Origin: Peptococcaceae bacterium 1198_IL3148
GTDB lineage: Bacteria; Bacillota; Desulfotomaculia; Desulfotomaculales; Desulfohalotomaculaceae
NCBI GenBank assembly: GCA_036763105.1
Contig: JBAIYS010000015.1
Span: forward strand, 1 to 58,706
DNA length: 58,706 bases
Reading direction: 5' to 3'
Below the pieces are notes generated by a model that made no database searches, was not told the origin of the DNA, and saw only the letters and a list, made by a program, of their open reading frames with translations. Positions 1 to 10,523 of the stretch are shown here, piece by piece. Made by a program: the position numbers and the translations under genes. Numbering within the stretch: position 1 is the first letter of the stretch; each line of letters begins with the position of its first letter.

Positions 1-82
1 GCGACGTTTATTAGTTTAACACTGAGCCAACTTTATGTCAACTGGTATTTTTTACTTTTGTTTTCGCTTTCCATGTTGCTGT

Positions 83-118
83 TTCCGTCCGCCTCATCGG
101 CGGCGGAATTTTATTTTA
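83..118 (+). terminator. Probable intrinsic terminator of a plus-strand gene left of the window
   Basis: A stem pairs TTCCG-T-CCGCC (83-93) with GGCGGCGGAA (99-108) around a 5-nt loop, with one bulged T, and is followed by a T-rich run. It faces plus, so it would end a gene lying off the left edge. I see no convincing gene in 1-250; a 64-codon plus-strand reading frame there has cysteine/phenylalanine-rich, non-protein-like composition. Confidence 0.5.
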
Positions 119-250
119 TTACTTTTGCATCTTTGTTGCAAGCAACAATTTTTGGCAACTTTGGTTACTTACTCCGCCAAGTTTTATTCTGCCCCAGCGT
201 GGAATTTTATATTAGCATGGTTTAGTTAATATTACAACAGTTAATTTTTA

Positions 251-281
251 GAAAAAAATAAGAACTGCATTTGCAGCTCTT
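251..281 (-). terminator. Intrinsic terminator after purD
   Basis: On minus, a 10-bp stem (AAGAGCTGCA/TGCAGTTCTT, one G-T pair) with a very small loop is followed by ATTTTTTTC. It sits 15 bases past the purD stop and marks the end of the purine run. Confidence 0.8.
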
Positions 282-295
282 GGATTGCTATTATA

Positions 296-1564
296 CTAAT
301 TCTTTAAACCTTTAGTACCAATATCTTTGCGATATTGGGCACTGGTAAAGTTAATCTTATCTACACTATTGTATGCTTTAGCAATGGCTTCGGGCAGGTC
401 ATTGCCCACCGCTGTCACTCCCAGTACTCGGCCCCCACTGGTCGCTACTTTACCGTCCAGTAGCTCGGTACCAGCATGGAACACCACCACATCTGCTTCT
501 ACATCATCTAACCCGGTAATAACTTCACCTTTTTTGTAATTACCCGGATAGCCTTGGGCCGCCATTACTACACAGACCGCCGCACCCTTTTTCCATTTGA
601 TCTCAATTTCATCCAACCGCTGATCAATAATTGCTTCCATAATCTCCACCAGATCAGTTTCCAACAGTGACAACACTGGTTGGGTTTCGGGATCACCAAA
701 ACGAACATTGTACTCCAATACCTTGGGACCATGCTGGGTGATCATCAAACCAGCATAAATTACTCCTTTAAACTGCCAGCCGTGTTTATTCAAGCCTTTT
801 AATGTTGGTTCTAAAATGTCTTTAACTACAATTTCATGGAGCTCAGGGGTGTACACTGGTGCCGGTGCATAGGCACCCATACCGCCAGTATTGGGTCCCT
901 CATCGCCATCAAAAATTCGTTTGTGGTCTTGGGATGGCACCATTGGCACTATCGTTTTACCATCGGTAAATGCCAACACACTGACCTCTTCGCCCTCCAG
1001 CAGCTCTTCGATGACCACTTGTTTGCCCGCTTCCTCACCAAATTCTTTATCCACCAGTACTCTTCTGACCGCATCCAAAGCGTCGGCAATATGCTGACAA
1101 ATAATGACTCCCTTTCCGGCCGCTAAGCCCGAGGCTTTAACTACCAACGGACAGTTTTTATCCCGAACATGTTGCAATGCTTCTCGCTCGTCAGTAAAGG
1201 CGGCATACTTGGCTGTCGGTATATTATATTTAGCCATAAAATGTTTAGCCAATGCTTTGCTACCTTCCAGTTGAGCAGCATCTTTACTGGGCCCAAAAAC
1301 CCGCAAACCCGCTGCAGTAAAAACATCTACAATACCAGCAGTAAGCGGCACCTCCGGACCAACCACCGTTAAGTCAATGGCTTGTTCTTTAGCAAATTGC
1401 AGTAAACCGTCAATATCATCAGCCTTGATGCCAACACAGGTGGCCAATTGATCAATGCCAGCGTTGCCCGGAGCACAGTAGATTTGATCTACCCTGTCGC
1501 TTTGGGCTATTTTCCAAACCAAAGCATGTTCACGCCCGCCGCTACCTACCACTAAAACCTTCAT
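296..1564 (-). CDS. purD: Phosphoribosylamine-glycine ligase (GAR synthetase) PurD
   Basis: Cytosolic ATP-grasp ligase that joins glycine to 5-phosphoribosylamine, the second step of purine synthesis. At 422 residues it is normal length. The N-terminal GSGGREHA motif (about 7-14), VVGPEVPL, and the C-terminal LEYNVRFGDPETQ metal/ATP signature are all visible. The ATG at 1564 is preceded by GGGAGGT. It is the last gene of the purine cluster, separated from purH by 266 bp that carry a MITE-like repeat, and is followed at once by a strong terminator. Identification is secure from motifs and context. Confidence 0.97.
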   Translation of the reverse strand: MKVLVVGSGGREHALVWKIAQSDRVDQIYCAPGNAGIDQLATCVGIKADDIDGLLQFAKEQAIDLTVVGPEVPLTAGIVDVFTAAGLRVFGPSKDAAQLEGSKALAKHFMAKYNIPTAKYAAFTDEREALQHVRDKNCPLVVKASGLAAGKGVIICQHIADALDAVRRVLVDKEFGEEAGKQVVIEELLEGEEVSVLAFTDGKTIVPMVPSQDHKRIFDGDEGPNTGGMGAYAPAPVYTPELHEIVVKDILEPTLKGLNKHGWQFKGVIYAGLMITQHGPKVLEYNVRFGDPETQPVLSLLETDLVEIMEAIIDQRLDEIEIKWKKGAAVCVVMAAQGYPGNYKKGEVITGLDDVEADVVVFHAGTELLDGKVATSGGRVLGVTAVGNDLPEAIAKAYNSVDKINFTSAQYRKDIGTKGLKN

Positions 1565-1646
1565 TAAGAAACCTCCCGCATAACAACATTAATATTACAA
1601 AAGTTACTTATAAGCAGGCACCGCCCATCATTCAAACGTCCATGAA

Positions 1647-1783
1647 GTTATACGAACATTGTAGGGGCCCGATTCATCGCGCCCCCAAAGCAACGTTTGT
1701 CTTTAGAGTGCAACTCTATCGCGATGCGCAAATGTTACCTTTTACGGGATCGATAAATCGAACCCCTACAAAAGGCATTTGCA
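1647..1783. repeat. MITE-like inverted-repeat element, copy 1 (purH-purD gap)
   Basis: Termini TTGTAGGGG (from 1659) and CCCCTACAA (to 1771) are inverted copies. Inside each end is a second inverted block: CCCGATTCATCG near the left end and CGATAAATCGAA near the right. Homology with the copy at 14327-14463 extends a little outside the termini (GTTATAC...GAACAT on one side, ACAAAA...TTGCAT on the other). It contains no reading frame of note and fills most of the 266-bp gap. Confidence 0.75.
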
Positions 1784-1830
1784 TGCAGTAATGAGTGTGT
1801 TTTCTTAAAAAAATTCATAATTGCATTAAA

Positions 1831-3363
1831 TTAATGCTTAAAGTGCCTCATGCCGGTGAACACCATCGAGATACCATGCTCATTACAAGCGGCGATGGAA
1901 TCCTCATCGCGGATGGAACCTCCCGGCTGGATAATGGACGTAATGCCGTACTCTGCTGCTGCATCCACTGTGTCTCTAAAGGGGAAGAAGGCATCGGAAG
2001 CCAACACTGCACCCTTTACTTTGTCCCCCGCTTGTTTAAAGGCAATATTGGCCGAACCCACTCGATTCATTTGGCCGGCACCGACACCGATTAACTGTCT
2101 ATCTTTAGTAACCACAATGGCGTTGGATTTAACGTGCTTAACTATAGTCATGGCAAAAATCATCTCGTCCAATTCCTCTTGGGTTGGTTGCTTTTCTGTG
2201 GCCACCTTCAATGCCTCTGGGTTCAATAATTGCCGATCAAATTGTTGCATTAGTAAACCGCCGTTAACTTTGCGCAATTCCATGGTGTCATTGGTTTGTT
2301 CAGTTAAATCCCCAGTTTTTAATAAACGCAGGTTTTTCTTTTGCGTTAAAATCTCCAATGCTTCATCAGTAAAATCCGGGGCAATAACCGCTTCTAAAAA
2401 GATTTCACTCATCTTTTCTGCAGCCATCCCATCAACAGTTTGATTGACCGCCACAATGCCACCGTAGGCAGATACTGGATCTCCCTCCAGCGCCCTTTCA
2501 TAGGCTGTGCTAATTTCCTCAGCACTGGCACAACCACAGGGGTTGTTATGTTTTACGATCACCGCTGATGGTTGCCTGAATTCACGCACCAGTTCCAGAG
2601 CGGCATTGGCATCTAAGATGTTATTATAGGACAGTTCTTTGCCATGTAGTTGCTCAGCGTTAGCAATGCAGGCTCCCTTTACTGCCGGGTTGCGATAAAA
2701 GGCTGCCTGTTGATGGGGGTTTTCACCATAGCGTAACGGCTGCACCAGTTGGGCAGAAACGGTCACTTCTGCGGGGAAAGTTTCACCAGCCACTGCAGAT
2801 AAATAGCCAGAGATTGCGCTGTCATAGCATGCGGTGTGGGCAAAGGCCTCCCGAGCCAGTGACAGGCGCAAATTGCCAGAAACTTGGTCCTGCTGCAATG
2901 CAGCCAACACCTCCGGATATCGTTCCGGATTGACTACAATCAATACGTTTTGATAATTTTTCGCCGCCGCCCGCACCATGGTGGGGCCGCCGATATCAAT
3001 ATTCTCTATGGCATCGGCCAGCGTGACCTCTGACTTAGCAATGGTCTCTTTAAAGGGATAAAGGTTAACCACCACTAAATCAATGGGAGTGATGTCTAAC
3101 TCCTGCAGTTGGCTTAAATGTTCTTCGGTACGCAACGCCAATATACCGCCGTGTACTTTGGGATGCAAGGTTTTTACCCGCCCATCGAGGATTTCTGGGA
3201 AACCAGTGACATCGGAAATATAAGTAACTGGCACCCCAGCCTCGCGCAAAGTTTTAGCGGTACCACCGGTGGAAACAATCTCCACCCCCAGTTCCACCAA
3301 CCCACGGCCAAATTCCACCAAACCATCCTTGTTGGAAACACTCACCAGGGCTCGCTTAACCAT
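1831..3363 (-). CDS. purH: Bifunctional AICAR transformylase/IMP cyclohydrolase PurH
   Basis: Carries out the last two steps to IMP: formyl transfer to AICAR and ring closure. An N-terminal MGS-like cyclohydrolase domain starts at VKRALVSVSNKDGL, with STGGT and GRVKTLHPKVHGG visible. The C-terminal transformylase has the catalytic KHNNPCG motif and ends in SIRDEDSIAACNEHG...FTGMRHFKH. I place the start at the ATG at 3363, giving 510 residues, because GGAGGGG lies 7-8 bases upstream; the frame also opens with a TTG at 3381, but that lies beyond the ribosome site. It lies between purN and purD. Confidence 0.97.
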   Translation of the reverse strand: MVKRALVSVSNKDGLVEFGRGLVELGVEIVSTGGTAKTLREAGVPVTYISDVTGFPEILDGRVKTLHPKVHGGILALRTEEHLSQLQELDITPIDLVVVNLYPFKETIAKSEVTLADAIENIDIGGPTMVRAAAKNYQNVLIVVNPERYPEVLAALQQDQVSGNLRLSLAREAFAHTACYDSAISGYLSAVAGETFPAEVTVSAQLVQPLRYGENPHQQAAFYRNPAVKGACIANAEQLHGKELSYNNILDANAALELVREFRQPSAVIVKHNNPCGCASAEEISTAYERALEGDPVSAYGGIVAVNQTVDGMAAEKMSEIFLEAVIAPDFTDEALEILTQKKNLRLLKTGDLTEQTNDTMELRKVNGGLLMQQFDRQLLNPEALKVATEKQPTQEELDEMIFAMTIVKHVKSNAIVVTKDRQLIGVGAGQMNRVGSANIAFKQAGDKVKGAVLASDAFFPFRDTVDAAAEYGITSIIQPGGSIRDEDSIAACNEHGISMVFTGMRHFKH

Positions 3364-3376
3364 TCCTTCCCCTCCA

Positions 3377-3401
3377 TTCAAAATTCATAATTCAAAATTG
3401 C
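3377..3401. repeat. AT-rich repeat (AATTCATAATTC family), purN-purH junction
   Basis: The run ATTCAAAATTCATAATTCAAAATTG is a near-palindromic AT motif that recurs near 9703-9772, 14465-14484, 17868-17892, 19455-19480 and 31341-31361. Here it covers the last codons of purN, so it has been absorbed into coding sequence. Confidence 0.5.
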
Positions 3402-4009
3402 TTTACCATTACCTTTCTATCCTTAACCACCAATTTCCCTTCACTAAACAGCCGAATTGCTTCGGGATAAATTCGGTGTTCTTGTTCCAAAATTCGTTCC
3501 GATAAAGTTTCTTCATTATCATTATCTAACACCGGTACACAGGCTTGTAATATGATGGGGCCACTGTCCATGCCGGCATCCACAAAATGCACTGTACAGC
3601 CAGATACTTTGACACCGTAATCTAAGGCCTGTTGGTGAGCATGTAACCCAGGAAAATTGGGCAACAGTGATGGGTGGATATTCATAATGCGCTGGGGGTA
3701 AGCAGCCAGCATAGTTGTACCCACCAGGCGCATATAGCCAGCTAGGCATACTAACTGCACTTGGTACTGCTGCAAAAGTTCCACAATCCGCTGCTCATAA
3801 CTGGTTTTATCCGGATAATCTTTAACATTGATATAATAGGCGTCAATACCGTGTTGCTTGGCCCTTTCCAAGGCATAGGCAGCCTGTTTGTCACTAATCA
3901 CCACTTTAACCTCAGCCCCGAGATCGCCCTGTTCACAGGCATCAATAATGGACTGGAGGTTAGAACCCCGACCGGAGGCCAGCACTCCCAGGGCAAGTTT
4001 TTTCATCAT
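3392..4009 (-). CDS. purN: Phosphoribosylglycinamide formyltransferase PurN
   Basis: Folate-dependent GAR transformylase, third step of the pathway. At about 205 residues it is the usual length. Visible are the N-terminal GRGSNLQ phosphate loop, the catalytic N-x-H in NIHPSLLPNFPG, and the DAGMDSGPII loop bearing the catalytic aspartate. The ATG at 4009 shares one base with the purM stop (TGATG), so the two are probably translationally coupled; a second ATG follows immediately and either could be used. The C-terminus ends in an AT repeat. Confidence 0.96.
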   Translation of the reverse strand: MMKKLALGVLASGRGSNLQSIIDACEQGDLGAEVKVVISDKQAAYALERAKQHGIDAYYINVKDYPDKTSYEQRIVELLQQYQVQLVCLAGYMRLVGTTMLAAYPQRIMNIHPSLLPNFPGLHAHQQALDYGVKVSGCTVHFVDAGMDSGPIILQACVPVLDNDNEETLSERILEQEHRIYPEAIRLFSEGKLVVKDRKVMVKQF

Positions 4010-5064
4010 CACACTTCCCCGCCCTGATAATTTACTTGCCTTTGGCCTGCGCTAACGGCACCAATTACATAGGCCTTTTCTCCCCGTTGTTGCAGATCAT
4101 TGAGCAACTGATCAACCTCAGTGGCTGAAACCACTATAATCATACCGATACCCATGTTGAAGGTACGTAACATTTCTTGCCATTCAATATTGCCCACCCG
4201 CTGCAACAGCTTGAATATTTCCAATACTGGCCAACTGCCGAAATTTACGGTGGCTGCCAGCCCCGGGGGTAAAATACGGGGCAAGTTCTCGGTGATGCCA
4301 CCGCCGGTGATATGGGCCAATCCCTTAATCTCAAACTTCTCTAACAGTGGCAACACTGCCTTTACATAAATGCGGGTGGGAGTTAGTAATTCTTCGCCCA
4401 CAGTGGCACTTAATTCCGGCAGATAAGTGCTCACATCGCAACCGGCCACCTCAAACAACGCCTTGCGGGCCAGTGAATAGCCATTGGAATGCAACCCGGA
4501 AGAGGGCAAACCAATTAGGACATCCCCGGCAGTAATCCGCGATCCATCCAAGAGCCGAGACCTGTCAGCCACGCCAACGGCAAAGCCGGCTATATCATAC
4601 TCATCTTCGCCATAAAAGCCAGGCATCTCGGCGGTTTCACCGCCGATTAAAGCACACTTTGCCTGACGACAGCCTGCGGCCACACCGCTGACAATCTCTG
4701 CCACCCGCTCAGGTTGCAGTCTACCCACCGCCAAGTAATCTAAAAAGAAGAGCGGTTCTGCTCCTTGCACCAAAATATCGTTAACGCACATGGCCACCGC
4801 ATCAATGCCGATTGTATCGTGCTTGCCCATTAAATTGGCCACTTGCAATTTGGTGCCCACACCATCGGTGCCGGAAACCAACACCGGTTGCTGATATTTA
4901 GCAGTATCCAACGCAAACAGACCGCCAAAACCGCCGATATCAGCCAACACACCCGGCCGATGGGTACTTTTAACTGCGTTTTTAATCAACTGCACCGCTC
5001 GGTTGCCGGCATCAATGTTAACCCCGGAATCGGCATAGGTCAGTGGTTTGTTATTTTTACTCAT
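4009..5064 (-). CDS. purM: Phosphoribosylformylglycinamidine cyclo-ligase (AIR synthetase) PurM
   Basis: Closes the imidazole ring of FGAM using ATP, fifth step. The 351-residue protein shows GVNIDAG near the N-terminus, [17 protein letters not shown] and [14 protein letters not shown], all typical of the PurM/PurL ATP-binding fold. I choose the ATG at 5064 rather than the adjacent in-frame GTG because GGGGG sits 6 bases upstream. It is 12 bases after purF and overlaps purN by one base. Confidence 0.97.
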   Translation of the reverse strand: MSKNNKPLTYADSGVNIDAGNRAVQLIKNAVKSTHRPGVLADIGGFGGLFALDTAKYQQPVLVSGTDGVGTKLQVANLMGKHDTIGIDAVAMCVNDILVQGAEPLFFLDYLAVGRLQPERVAEIVSGVAAGCRQAKCALIGGETAEMPGFYGEDEYDIAGFAVGVADRSRLLDGSRITAGDVLIGLPSSGLHSNGYSLARKALFEVAGCDVSTYLPELSATVGEELLTPTRIYVKAVLPLLEKFEIKGLAHITGGGITENLPRILPPGLAATVNFGSWPVLEIFKLLQRVGNIEWQEMLRTFNMGIGMIIVVSATEVDQLLNDLQQRGEKAYVIGAVSAGQRQVNYQGGEV

Positions 5065-5076
5065 CACGAACCCCCG

Positions 5077-6504
5077 TTATTCCAAACTAAATTTGCCTGC
5101 ATCGGCAGGAATTTTAACTGGATAATTGCTATCAAAACAAGCATAACAGAAACCGTTGCCCTGCTCACCAAAAACCTTCATTAAGCCCTCTTGACTGAGG
5201 TAGTACAAGCCATCGGCACCTACTTTTTTACGAATTTCCGCCAGCGTTTTAGTGGCGGCAATTAACTCCTTGCGGTTACTGGTATCCATGCCATAGTGAC
5301 AACCGGCCACCACCGGAGGTGAACTTAAACATAAATGAACTTCCTTTACCCCTGCTTGTCGTAACATATGCACCAGTTTTTTACTGGTGGTACCCCGCAC
5401 CAGCGAATCATCCACCATAACCACTCTTTTGCCCGCCAACACTTCCTGCATGGGGTTAAGCTTTATTCTGACACCCATATCCCGCAATTGCTGGCTGGGC
5501 TGAATAAAGGTACGGCCAATATAACGGTTTTTCATTAACCCCTCTTCAAAGGGAATACCGGATTCAGCGGCATAGCCCCGGGCTGCAGCGGTGCCACTGT
5601 CCGGCACCGGAATGACAATGTCCGCCTCTATTTTATATTCCCGGGCCAACTGCCGTCCCATTTCCCGTCGCACCCGGTTAACGTGGAACCCATCTATGGT
5701 ACTGTCGGGGCGGGCAAAATAGATGTATTCAAAAACACAGTGGGCCCTTTGGGGCGCTGCCATGGTCTGCAGTGAGGTAAGGCCATCCTTATCCAACCGC
5801 ACAATCTCCCCAGGACTGACATCCCGCACCAGCTTGGCGCCCACAGTATCTAAGGCACAACTTTCCGAAGCCACCACCCAGGCCTGGCCGATTTTGCCTA
5901 GGCACAGGGGGCGAAAACCGTAGGGGTCACGCACCGCATAGAGCGCATCTTTGGTCAGCACCACCAATGAGTAGGCACCCTCAATGTCAATCATTGACTT
6001 CATCAGTGCCCCTTCTAAACTCTGCTGACTATAGCGGGCAATTAGATTGACAATTACTTCGCTGTCGGTGGTGGTTTGAAACACCGCCCCGTTGTTATAA
6101 AGCATTTCCCGCAGTGTCCCCACATTAGTTAAATTGCCGTTGTGGGCCAAACCCACCATGCCATTGCGTTGACGAAACACCAATGGTTGGGCGTTGGCCG
6201 GTTCACTGGCTCCGGTGGTGGAATAGCGCACATGGCCAATGGCGGCATAACCCTTTAGATGTTTAAGATTGTCACCGGAAAAAACCTCTGGCACCAACCC
6301 CATGCCTTTATGCAGTTTAATACCATTGCCATCGGTCACCGCAATGCCAGCACTCTCTTGACCCCGATGTTGCAGGGCGTACAAACCAAAGTAAGTGGTT
6401 TCAGCCACATCCATCCCTGGGGCAAAGATACCAAACACGCCGCACTCCTCTTGCATCTTGTCATGCTGCCACCAGGCAGAACTATTTCTTACGCCATCAA
6501 ACAT
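5077..6504 (-). CDS. purF: Glutamine PRPP amidotransferase PurF
   Basis: Commits PRPP to purine synthesis by making phosphoribosylamine. The catalytic cysteine follows a propeptide of about 20 residues (EECGVFG), the C-terminal phosphoribosyltransferase domain shows [14 protein letters not shown], and the FCYAC pair near the end plus upstream cysteines match the 4Fe-4S ligands of the Bacillus-type enzyme. The start at ATG 6504 is chosen over GTG 6522 because GGGGG lies 8 bases before it; the later ATG at 6456 has no ribosome site. The start overlaps the 3-prime end of purL by 16 bases. Oxygen-labile cluster enzymes of this type are usual in clostridia. Confidence 0.96.
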   Translation of the reverse strand: MFDGVRNSSAWWQHDKMQEECGVFGIFAPGMDVAETTYFGLYALQHRGQESAGIAVTDGNGIKLHKGMGLVPEVFSGDNLKHLKGYAAIGHVRYSTTGASEPANAQPLVFRQRNGMVGLAHNGNLTNVGTLREMLYNNGAVFQTTTDSEVIVNLIARYSQQSLEGALMKSMIDIEGAYSLVVLTKDALYAVRDPYGFRPLCLGKIGQAWVVASESCALDTVGAKLVRDVSPGEIVRLDKDGLTSLQTMAAPQRAHCVFEYIYFARPDSTIDGFHVNRVRREMGRQLAREYKIEADIVIPVPDSGTAAARGYAAESGIPFEEGLMKNRYIGRTFIQPSQQLRDMGVRIKLNPMQEVLAGKRVVMVDDSLVRGTTSKKLVHMLRQAGVKEVHLCLSSPPVVAGCHYGMDTSNRKELIAATKTLAEIRKKVGADGLYYLSQEGLMKVFGEQGNGFCYACFDSNYPVKIPADAGKFSLE

Positions 6505-8708
6505 GCTATAGACCCCCGCCACTTAGTTTCTAATTCAGCCACGGGAATATTAATGATGTCATTGGGGTGCGCTCCGGCACATCCCGGTTTAATTAAATTA
6601 ATCTTTAATTCTGTGCCACCAACGGTGCCCAATCGGCCAAAGGGCACACCAATCACAGAAAGATAACGCAATAATTCATCCACGTTGTCTTCGCTGACGG
6701 TGATGATGATGCGAGATTGGGTCTCACCAAACAGCAGGGCATCGGCTCGGAATTGTTCAACCATGAAAATTTCGGCACCAATCTTGCCAGAAATGCAACT
6801 CTCTGCCAGCGCCACCGCCAATCCACCTTCGGAACAGTCGTGGGCAGACTTGATCCAACCCTTTTTGATGGACGCAAGCACCGCTTGCTGTACCCGCTGT
6901 TCCAGTTCGATATCCAGCTTGGGCACTGGGCCAGCAGCCTCAATATCGTGGACAACCTTTAAATATTCACTGGCACCCAATTCTTCTAAATTCTCGCCCA
7001 CCATAATAATGATATCTCCCCGGTCTTTAAAGCCTTGGGTGCATTTATAATCCAAATCTTCAATCAACCCCACCATGCCCACTGTGGGGGTAGGGTAAAC
7101 TGCAGTACCTCTGGTTTCATTGTAGAAACTAACATTACCACCGGTAACCGGGGTATTCAGTCGCCCACAGGCCTCGGCCATACCCGCCACCGCTTGCCGA
7201 AACTGCCACATTACGCCGGGCTTTTCCGGATTGCCAAAGTTTAAACAGTTGGTAATGGCCAGCGGTTTAGCCCCGGAACACACCAAGTTGCGGGCGGCCT
7301 CGGCCACCGCCATCATCGCCCCTTGATATGGGTCCAAATAACAATAGCGTCCGTTACAATCGGTGGTCATGGCAATGCCTTTGGAGGTGCCCTTAATCCG
7401 CAACACCGCTGCATCGGAGCCGGGACGTACCACAGTGTTGATACCCACCATGTGGTCATACTGACTGTAAACCCATTCCTTACTGGCAATGTTCGGCGAC
7501 GCCAGCAAAGCCAATAAAGCTTGGTTATAATCCTTGGGTTGTGGAATATTGGTGATATCCAGTTGTTGGGCTGCTGCCAAATATTCCGGCTGGGCATAGG
7601 GGCGTTCATAAACAGGCGCTTCATCGGTCAGCGCTTTGGCTGGCATTTCCGCCACCACTTGCTCCCCTTCGGTCAAGCGCAACATGCCGTCATCGGTAAC
7701 CCGGCCAACCACCACTGCCTCTAAATCCCACTTGGCAAAAATTTCTTTTACCTTTTCAGTGGTGCCTTGTTTAACCACCACCAACATCCGCTCCTGGGAT
7801 TCCGACAGCATCAGTTCATAGGCGGTCATGCCCTCTTCACGGCGGGGCACCTTTAACAAATCCATTTCAATTCCGGTGCCAGCCCGGGAGGCCATTTCAC
7901 AGGAGGAACTGGTTAAACCCGCTGCCCCCATGTCCTGAATACCTACCACATAGCCACTCTTAATTACCTCTAAGCAGGCTTCTAACAACAATTTTTCCAT
8001 AAAGGGGTCACCCACCTGCACTGCGGGACGACGTTCGGCCGATTCCTCGGACAGTTCTTCCGAGGCAAAGGTGGCCCCGTGAATACCGTCCCGACCGGTG
8101 CGGGCACCAACCACCATCACCGGGTTGCCAATGCCAGAAGCGATTCCTTTTTTAATATCTTGATGATCTATCAAGCCAACACACATTACGTTAACCAATG
8201 GATTTTCTTCATAACTGGGTGAAAAATAAACTTCGCCACCAACGGTGGGCACACCAATACAGTTGCCATAGCCGGCAACCCCAGCCACCACACCGCTAAA
8301 CAGATAGCGAGTGCGGGCGTCATCTAAAGTGCCAAAACGTAGCGAATCTAATACTGCGATGGGGCGGGCGCCCATGGTGAATACGTCGCGTAAAATCCCA
8401 CCAACACCGGTGGCTGCCCCTTGGTAGGGTTCAATGGCAGAGGGATGATTATGACTTTCTATTTTAAAGGCCACTGCTTGGCCATCACCAATGTCCACAA
8501 TACCGGCATTTTCACCGGGTCCCTGCAAAATGTGATCTCCAGTGGTGGGAAGCGTTTTTAACATTAGACGGGAAGTTTTATAACTGCAGTGCTCGGACCA
8601 CATCACCGCAAAGATACCCAGTTCCACATAATTAGGTTCCCGACCCAAAATGCCTTTAATCTTGTCATATTCAGCATCGGTCAGGCCCATTTCTCTCCAT
8701 AACGCCAT
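6489..8708 (-). CDS. purL: FGAM synthetase large subunit PurL (small type)
   Basis: ATP-dependent FGAR amidotransferase catalytic subunit; it works with PurQ and PurS, fourth step. At 739 residues it is the short form that lacks the fused glutaminase. Visible motifs are WSEHCSYK near residue 40, [15 protein letters not shown] and [15 protein letters not shown] towards the C-terminus. Its ATG overlaps the purQ stop (TAATG), with AAAGGAGGGG inside the purQ end. Confidence 0.97.
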   Translation of the reverse strand: MALWREMGLTDAEYDKIKGILGREPNYVELGIFAVMWSEHCSYKTSRLMLKTLPTTGDHILQGPGENAGIVDIGDGQAVAFKIESHNHPSAIEPYQGAATGVGGILRDVFTMGARPIAVLDSLRFGTLDDARTRYLFSGVVAGVAGYGNCIGVPTVGGEVYFSPSYEENPLVNVMCVGLIDHQDIKKGIASGIGNPVMVVGARTGRDGIHGATFASEELSEESAERRPAVQVGDPFMEKLLLEACLEVIKSGYVVGIQDMGAAGLTSSSCEMASRAGTGIEMDLLKVPRREEGMTAYELMLSESQERMLVVVKQGTTEKVKEIFAKWDLEAVVVGRVTDDGMLRLTEGEQVVAEMPAKALTDEAPVYERPYAQPEYLAAAQQLDITNIPQPKDYNQALLALLASPNIASKEWVYSQYDHMVGINTVVRPGSDAAVLRIKGTSKGIAMTTDCNGRYCYLDPYQGAMMAVAEAARNLVCSGAKPLAITNCLNFGNPEKPGVMWQFRQAVAGMAEACGRLNTPVTGGNVSFYNETRGTAVYPTPTVGMVGLIEDLDYKCTQGFKDRGDIIIMVGENLEELGASEYLKVVHDIEAAGPVPKLDIELEQRVQQAVLASIKKGWIKSAHDCSEGGLAVALAESCISGKIGAEIFMVEQFRADALLFGETQSRIIITVSEDNVDELLRYLSVIGVPFGRLGTVGGTELKINLIKPGCAGAHPNDIINIPVAELETKWRGSIACLMA

Positions 8709-9409
8709 TACTTACCCCTCCTTTGCCACGCTGACAAAATGGACTTAAATAATATTGCACCGTGGTCGTTACCTAAGATAGCTTCGGCACAGCGCTCTGG
8801 GTGCGGCATCATGCCTAAAACATTGCCTTCTTGGTTACAAATGCCGGCAATATTATCCACCGAACCGTTGGGGTTAGCCGCTGGTGTAACTTCACCATGT
8901 TGATCACAGTATTTAAACACCACTTGGTTGTTGCGATACAGTTCTTGTAAAGTTTCCGGATCACAATAATAATTACCTTCGCCGTGGGCCACCGGTATTT
9001 TTAGCACATCGCCCACACCACACAACTGGGTGAAGGGAGTGGTGTTGTTTTCCACTTTTAAGTAGGCATCGTGACAGCGGAACTGCAAGCAATCATTGCG
9101 TCTCATGGCCCCTGGCAATAATCCAGATTCCAGCAGCACTTGAAAGCCGTTGCAGATACCTAGCACTAAGCCTCCCTTGCTGGCAAAGTCAACCACTGCC
9201 TCCATTATCGGCGAAAACCGAGCAATGGCCCCGGAACGCAGGTAATCACCATAGGAAAACCCCCCGGGCAAAATGATACAATCAAACCCGGCCACGCTGT
9301 CAGACTTATGCCAAATGTATTCCACCGGTTGATCCAGTACCGCTTTAACTGCATGAAAACAATCGGCATCACAATTGGAGCCCGGAAACACAACTACGCC
9401 AAATTTCAT
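8708..9409 (-). CDS. purQ: FGAM synthetase glutaminase subunit PurQ
   Basis: Class I glutamine amidotransferase that feeds ammonia to PurL. The 233 residues carry the nucleophile motif [18 protein letters not shown] and the histidine/glutamate pair in [10 protein letters not shown]. The ATG at 9409 has GGAGGTG 5 bases upstream and lies two bases after the purS stop, and the gene runs directly into purL with a one-base overlap. Confidence 0.97.
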   Translation of the reverse strand: MKFGVVVFPGSNCDADCFHAVKAVLDQPVEYIWHKSDSVAGFDCIILPGGFSYGDYLRSGAIARFSPIMEAVVDFASKGGLVLGICNGFQVLLESGLLPGAMRRNDCLQFRCHDAYLKVENNTTPFTQLCGVGDVLKIPVAHGEGNYYCDPETLQELYRNNQVVFKYCDQHGEVTPAANPNGSVDNIAGICNQEGNVLGMMPHPERCAEAILGNDHGAILFKSILSAWQRRGK

Positions 9410-9411
9410 GC

Positions 9412-9660
9412 CTACACCTCCGTCAAAGTGAATGTGTAATCTTCAATCACCGGGTTAGCCAATAGTTTTTTGCACATTTCATGTACCTGTGTTTCAGCAT
9501 CATTTGGATCTGCAGCATTAATGTCCACCACCAAGTAACGGCCCACCCGCACTTCGGCAACATTTTCATAACCCATGGCATGCAGTGACTTGGTCACCAC
9601 CGACCCCTGGGGGTCAAGGACACTCTTGCGTAAAGTAATATAAATTTTTGCCTGGAACAT
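9412..9660 (-). CDS. purS: FGAM synthetase bridging subunit PurS
   Basis: Small dimeric subunit that holds PurQ and PurL together. It starts [18 protein letters not shown], which is characteristic, and has the usual 82 residues when started at ATG 9660 (GGAGGTA 8 bases upstream); the ATG at 9666 is too close to that site. Directly upstream, between purC and purS, lies an inverted-repeat element of about 65 bp. Confidence 0.96.
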   Translation of the reverse strand: MFQAKIYITLRKSVLDPQGSVVTKSLHAMGYENVAEVRVGRYLVVDINAADPNDAETQVHEMCKKLLANPVIEDYTFTLTEV

Positions 9661-9707
9661 AATCATTACCTCCAGTTAATATTTTTTAAAGGCAACTATG
9701 AATTAGG

Positions 9708-9772
9708 AATTTTGAATTTTGAGGGAAGACAGGGGGACAGGTCCCTTGTCTTCCAAAATTCAAAATTAAAAT
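9708..9772. repeat. Compound inverted repeat between purC and purS
   Basis: A hairpin core (GGAAGACA...TGTCTTCC, 9724-9754, enclosing a GGGGGACAGGTCCC palindrome) is flanked on both sides by inverted copies of AATTTTGAATTTT/AAAATTCAAAATT. The repeat ends at the purC stop codon. It would fold into a strong hairpin in the polycistronic mRNA but has no T-run on minus, so it does not look like a terminator. It combines two repeat types: the AT motif and a G-rich GGGACAGGTCCC core. Confidence 0.65.
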
Positions 9773-10491
9773 TATATCTCCACTTCTTCTCCTGTTAGAC
9801 GGCGGTAGATTTCTTTGTAGGCCTCTTCCACATTGCCTAAGTCCCGACGGAAGCGGTCTTTGTCCAGCTTTTCTCTAGTTTGGCTATCCCAAAAGCGACA
9901 AGTGTCTGGGGAAATTTCATCACCCAGCAATATCTCACCTTTATGGATACCAAATTCAAGCTTGTAGTCCACCAAAATTACATTTCTTTCAGCCATATAG
10001 TTAGTGAGAATATCATTAACTTTAAGTGCTGTCTCCCGAATCTGTTGCATTTGCTCTGTGGTGGCCAACTGCAACGCCCGGATGTGGTCATCGGTAATTA
10101 GTGGGTCTCCTAATTCGTCGCTCTTATAGCAATAGTCCACCACCGGGCCACCCAAATCTAACCCCTCTTCAATGCCCAGGCGCTTGGCCATACTGCCGGC
10201 GGAGAGGTTGCGCACCACAACCTCCACCGGAATAATTTGTAATGCCTTTACAATTTGTTCCCGCTCGTTAACCAGTTCCACAAAATGGTTGGGTACACCT
10301 TTTGATGCCAGCAGTTTAAAGAAGTGAGCACTGATCAGGTTGTTTAAAACTCCTTTACCGACAATGATGCCTTTTTTAGTGCCGTTATAGGCGGTGGCAT
10401 CATCTTTGTATTCCACCCAAAAATGATCTGGACTATCGGTTTTATAAACCTTTTTGGCCTTTCCTTCATATAATTGTTCTAGCTTTTTCAT
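9772..10491 (-). CDS. purC: SAICAR synthetase PurC
   Basis: Joins aspartate to CAIR with ATP. The 239 residues begin [16 protein letters not shown], the family's hallmark N-terminus, followed by [13 protein letters not shown], then [18 protein letters not shown] and DYKLEFG signatures. The ATG at 10491 is preceded by GGAGGGG. It follows purB closely and its stop abuts the compound inverted repeat. Confidence 0.97.
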   Translation of the reverse strand: MKKLEQLYEGKAKKVYKTDSPDHFWVEYKDDATAYNGTKKGIIVGKGVLNNLISAHFFKLLASKGVPNHFVELVNEREQIVKALQIIPVEVVVRNLSAGSMAKRLGIEEGLDLGGPVVDYCYKSDELGDPLITDDHIRALQLATTEQMQQIRETALKVNDILTNYMAERNVILVDYKLEFGIHKGEILLGDEISPDTCRFWDSQTREKLDKDRFRRDLGNVEEAYKEIYRRLTGEEVEI

Positions 10492-10523
10492 GGGGTGTCC
10501 CCTCCCTATTTTTTATATATTAT

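Noticed and set aside
35-229. 64-codon plus-strand frame at the left edge
   Set aside because: Composition is Cys/Phe/Leu-rich without any motif or ribosome site, and it runs through a terminator-like hairpin.
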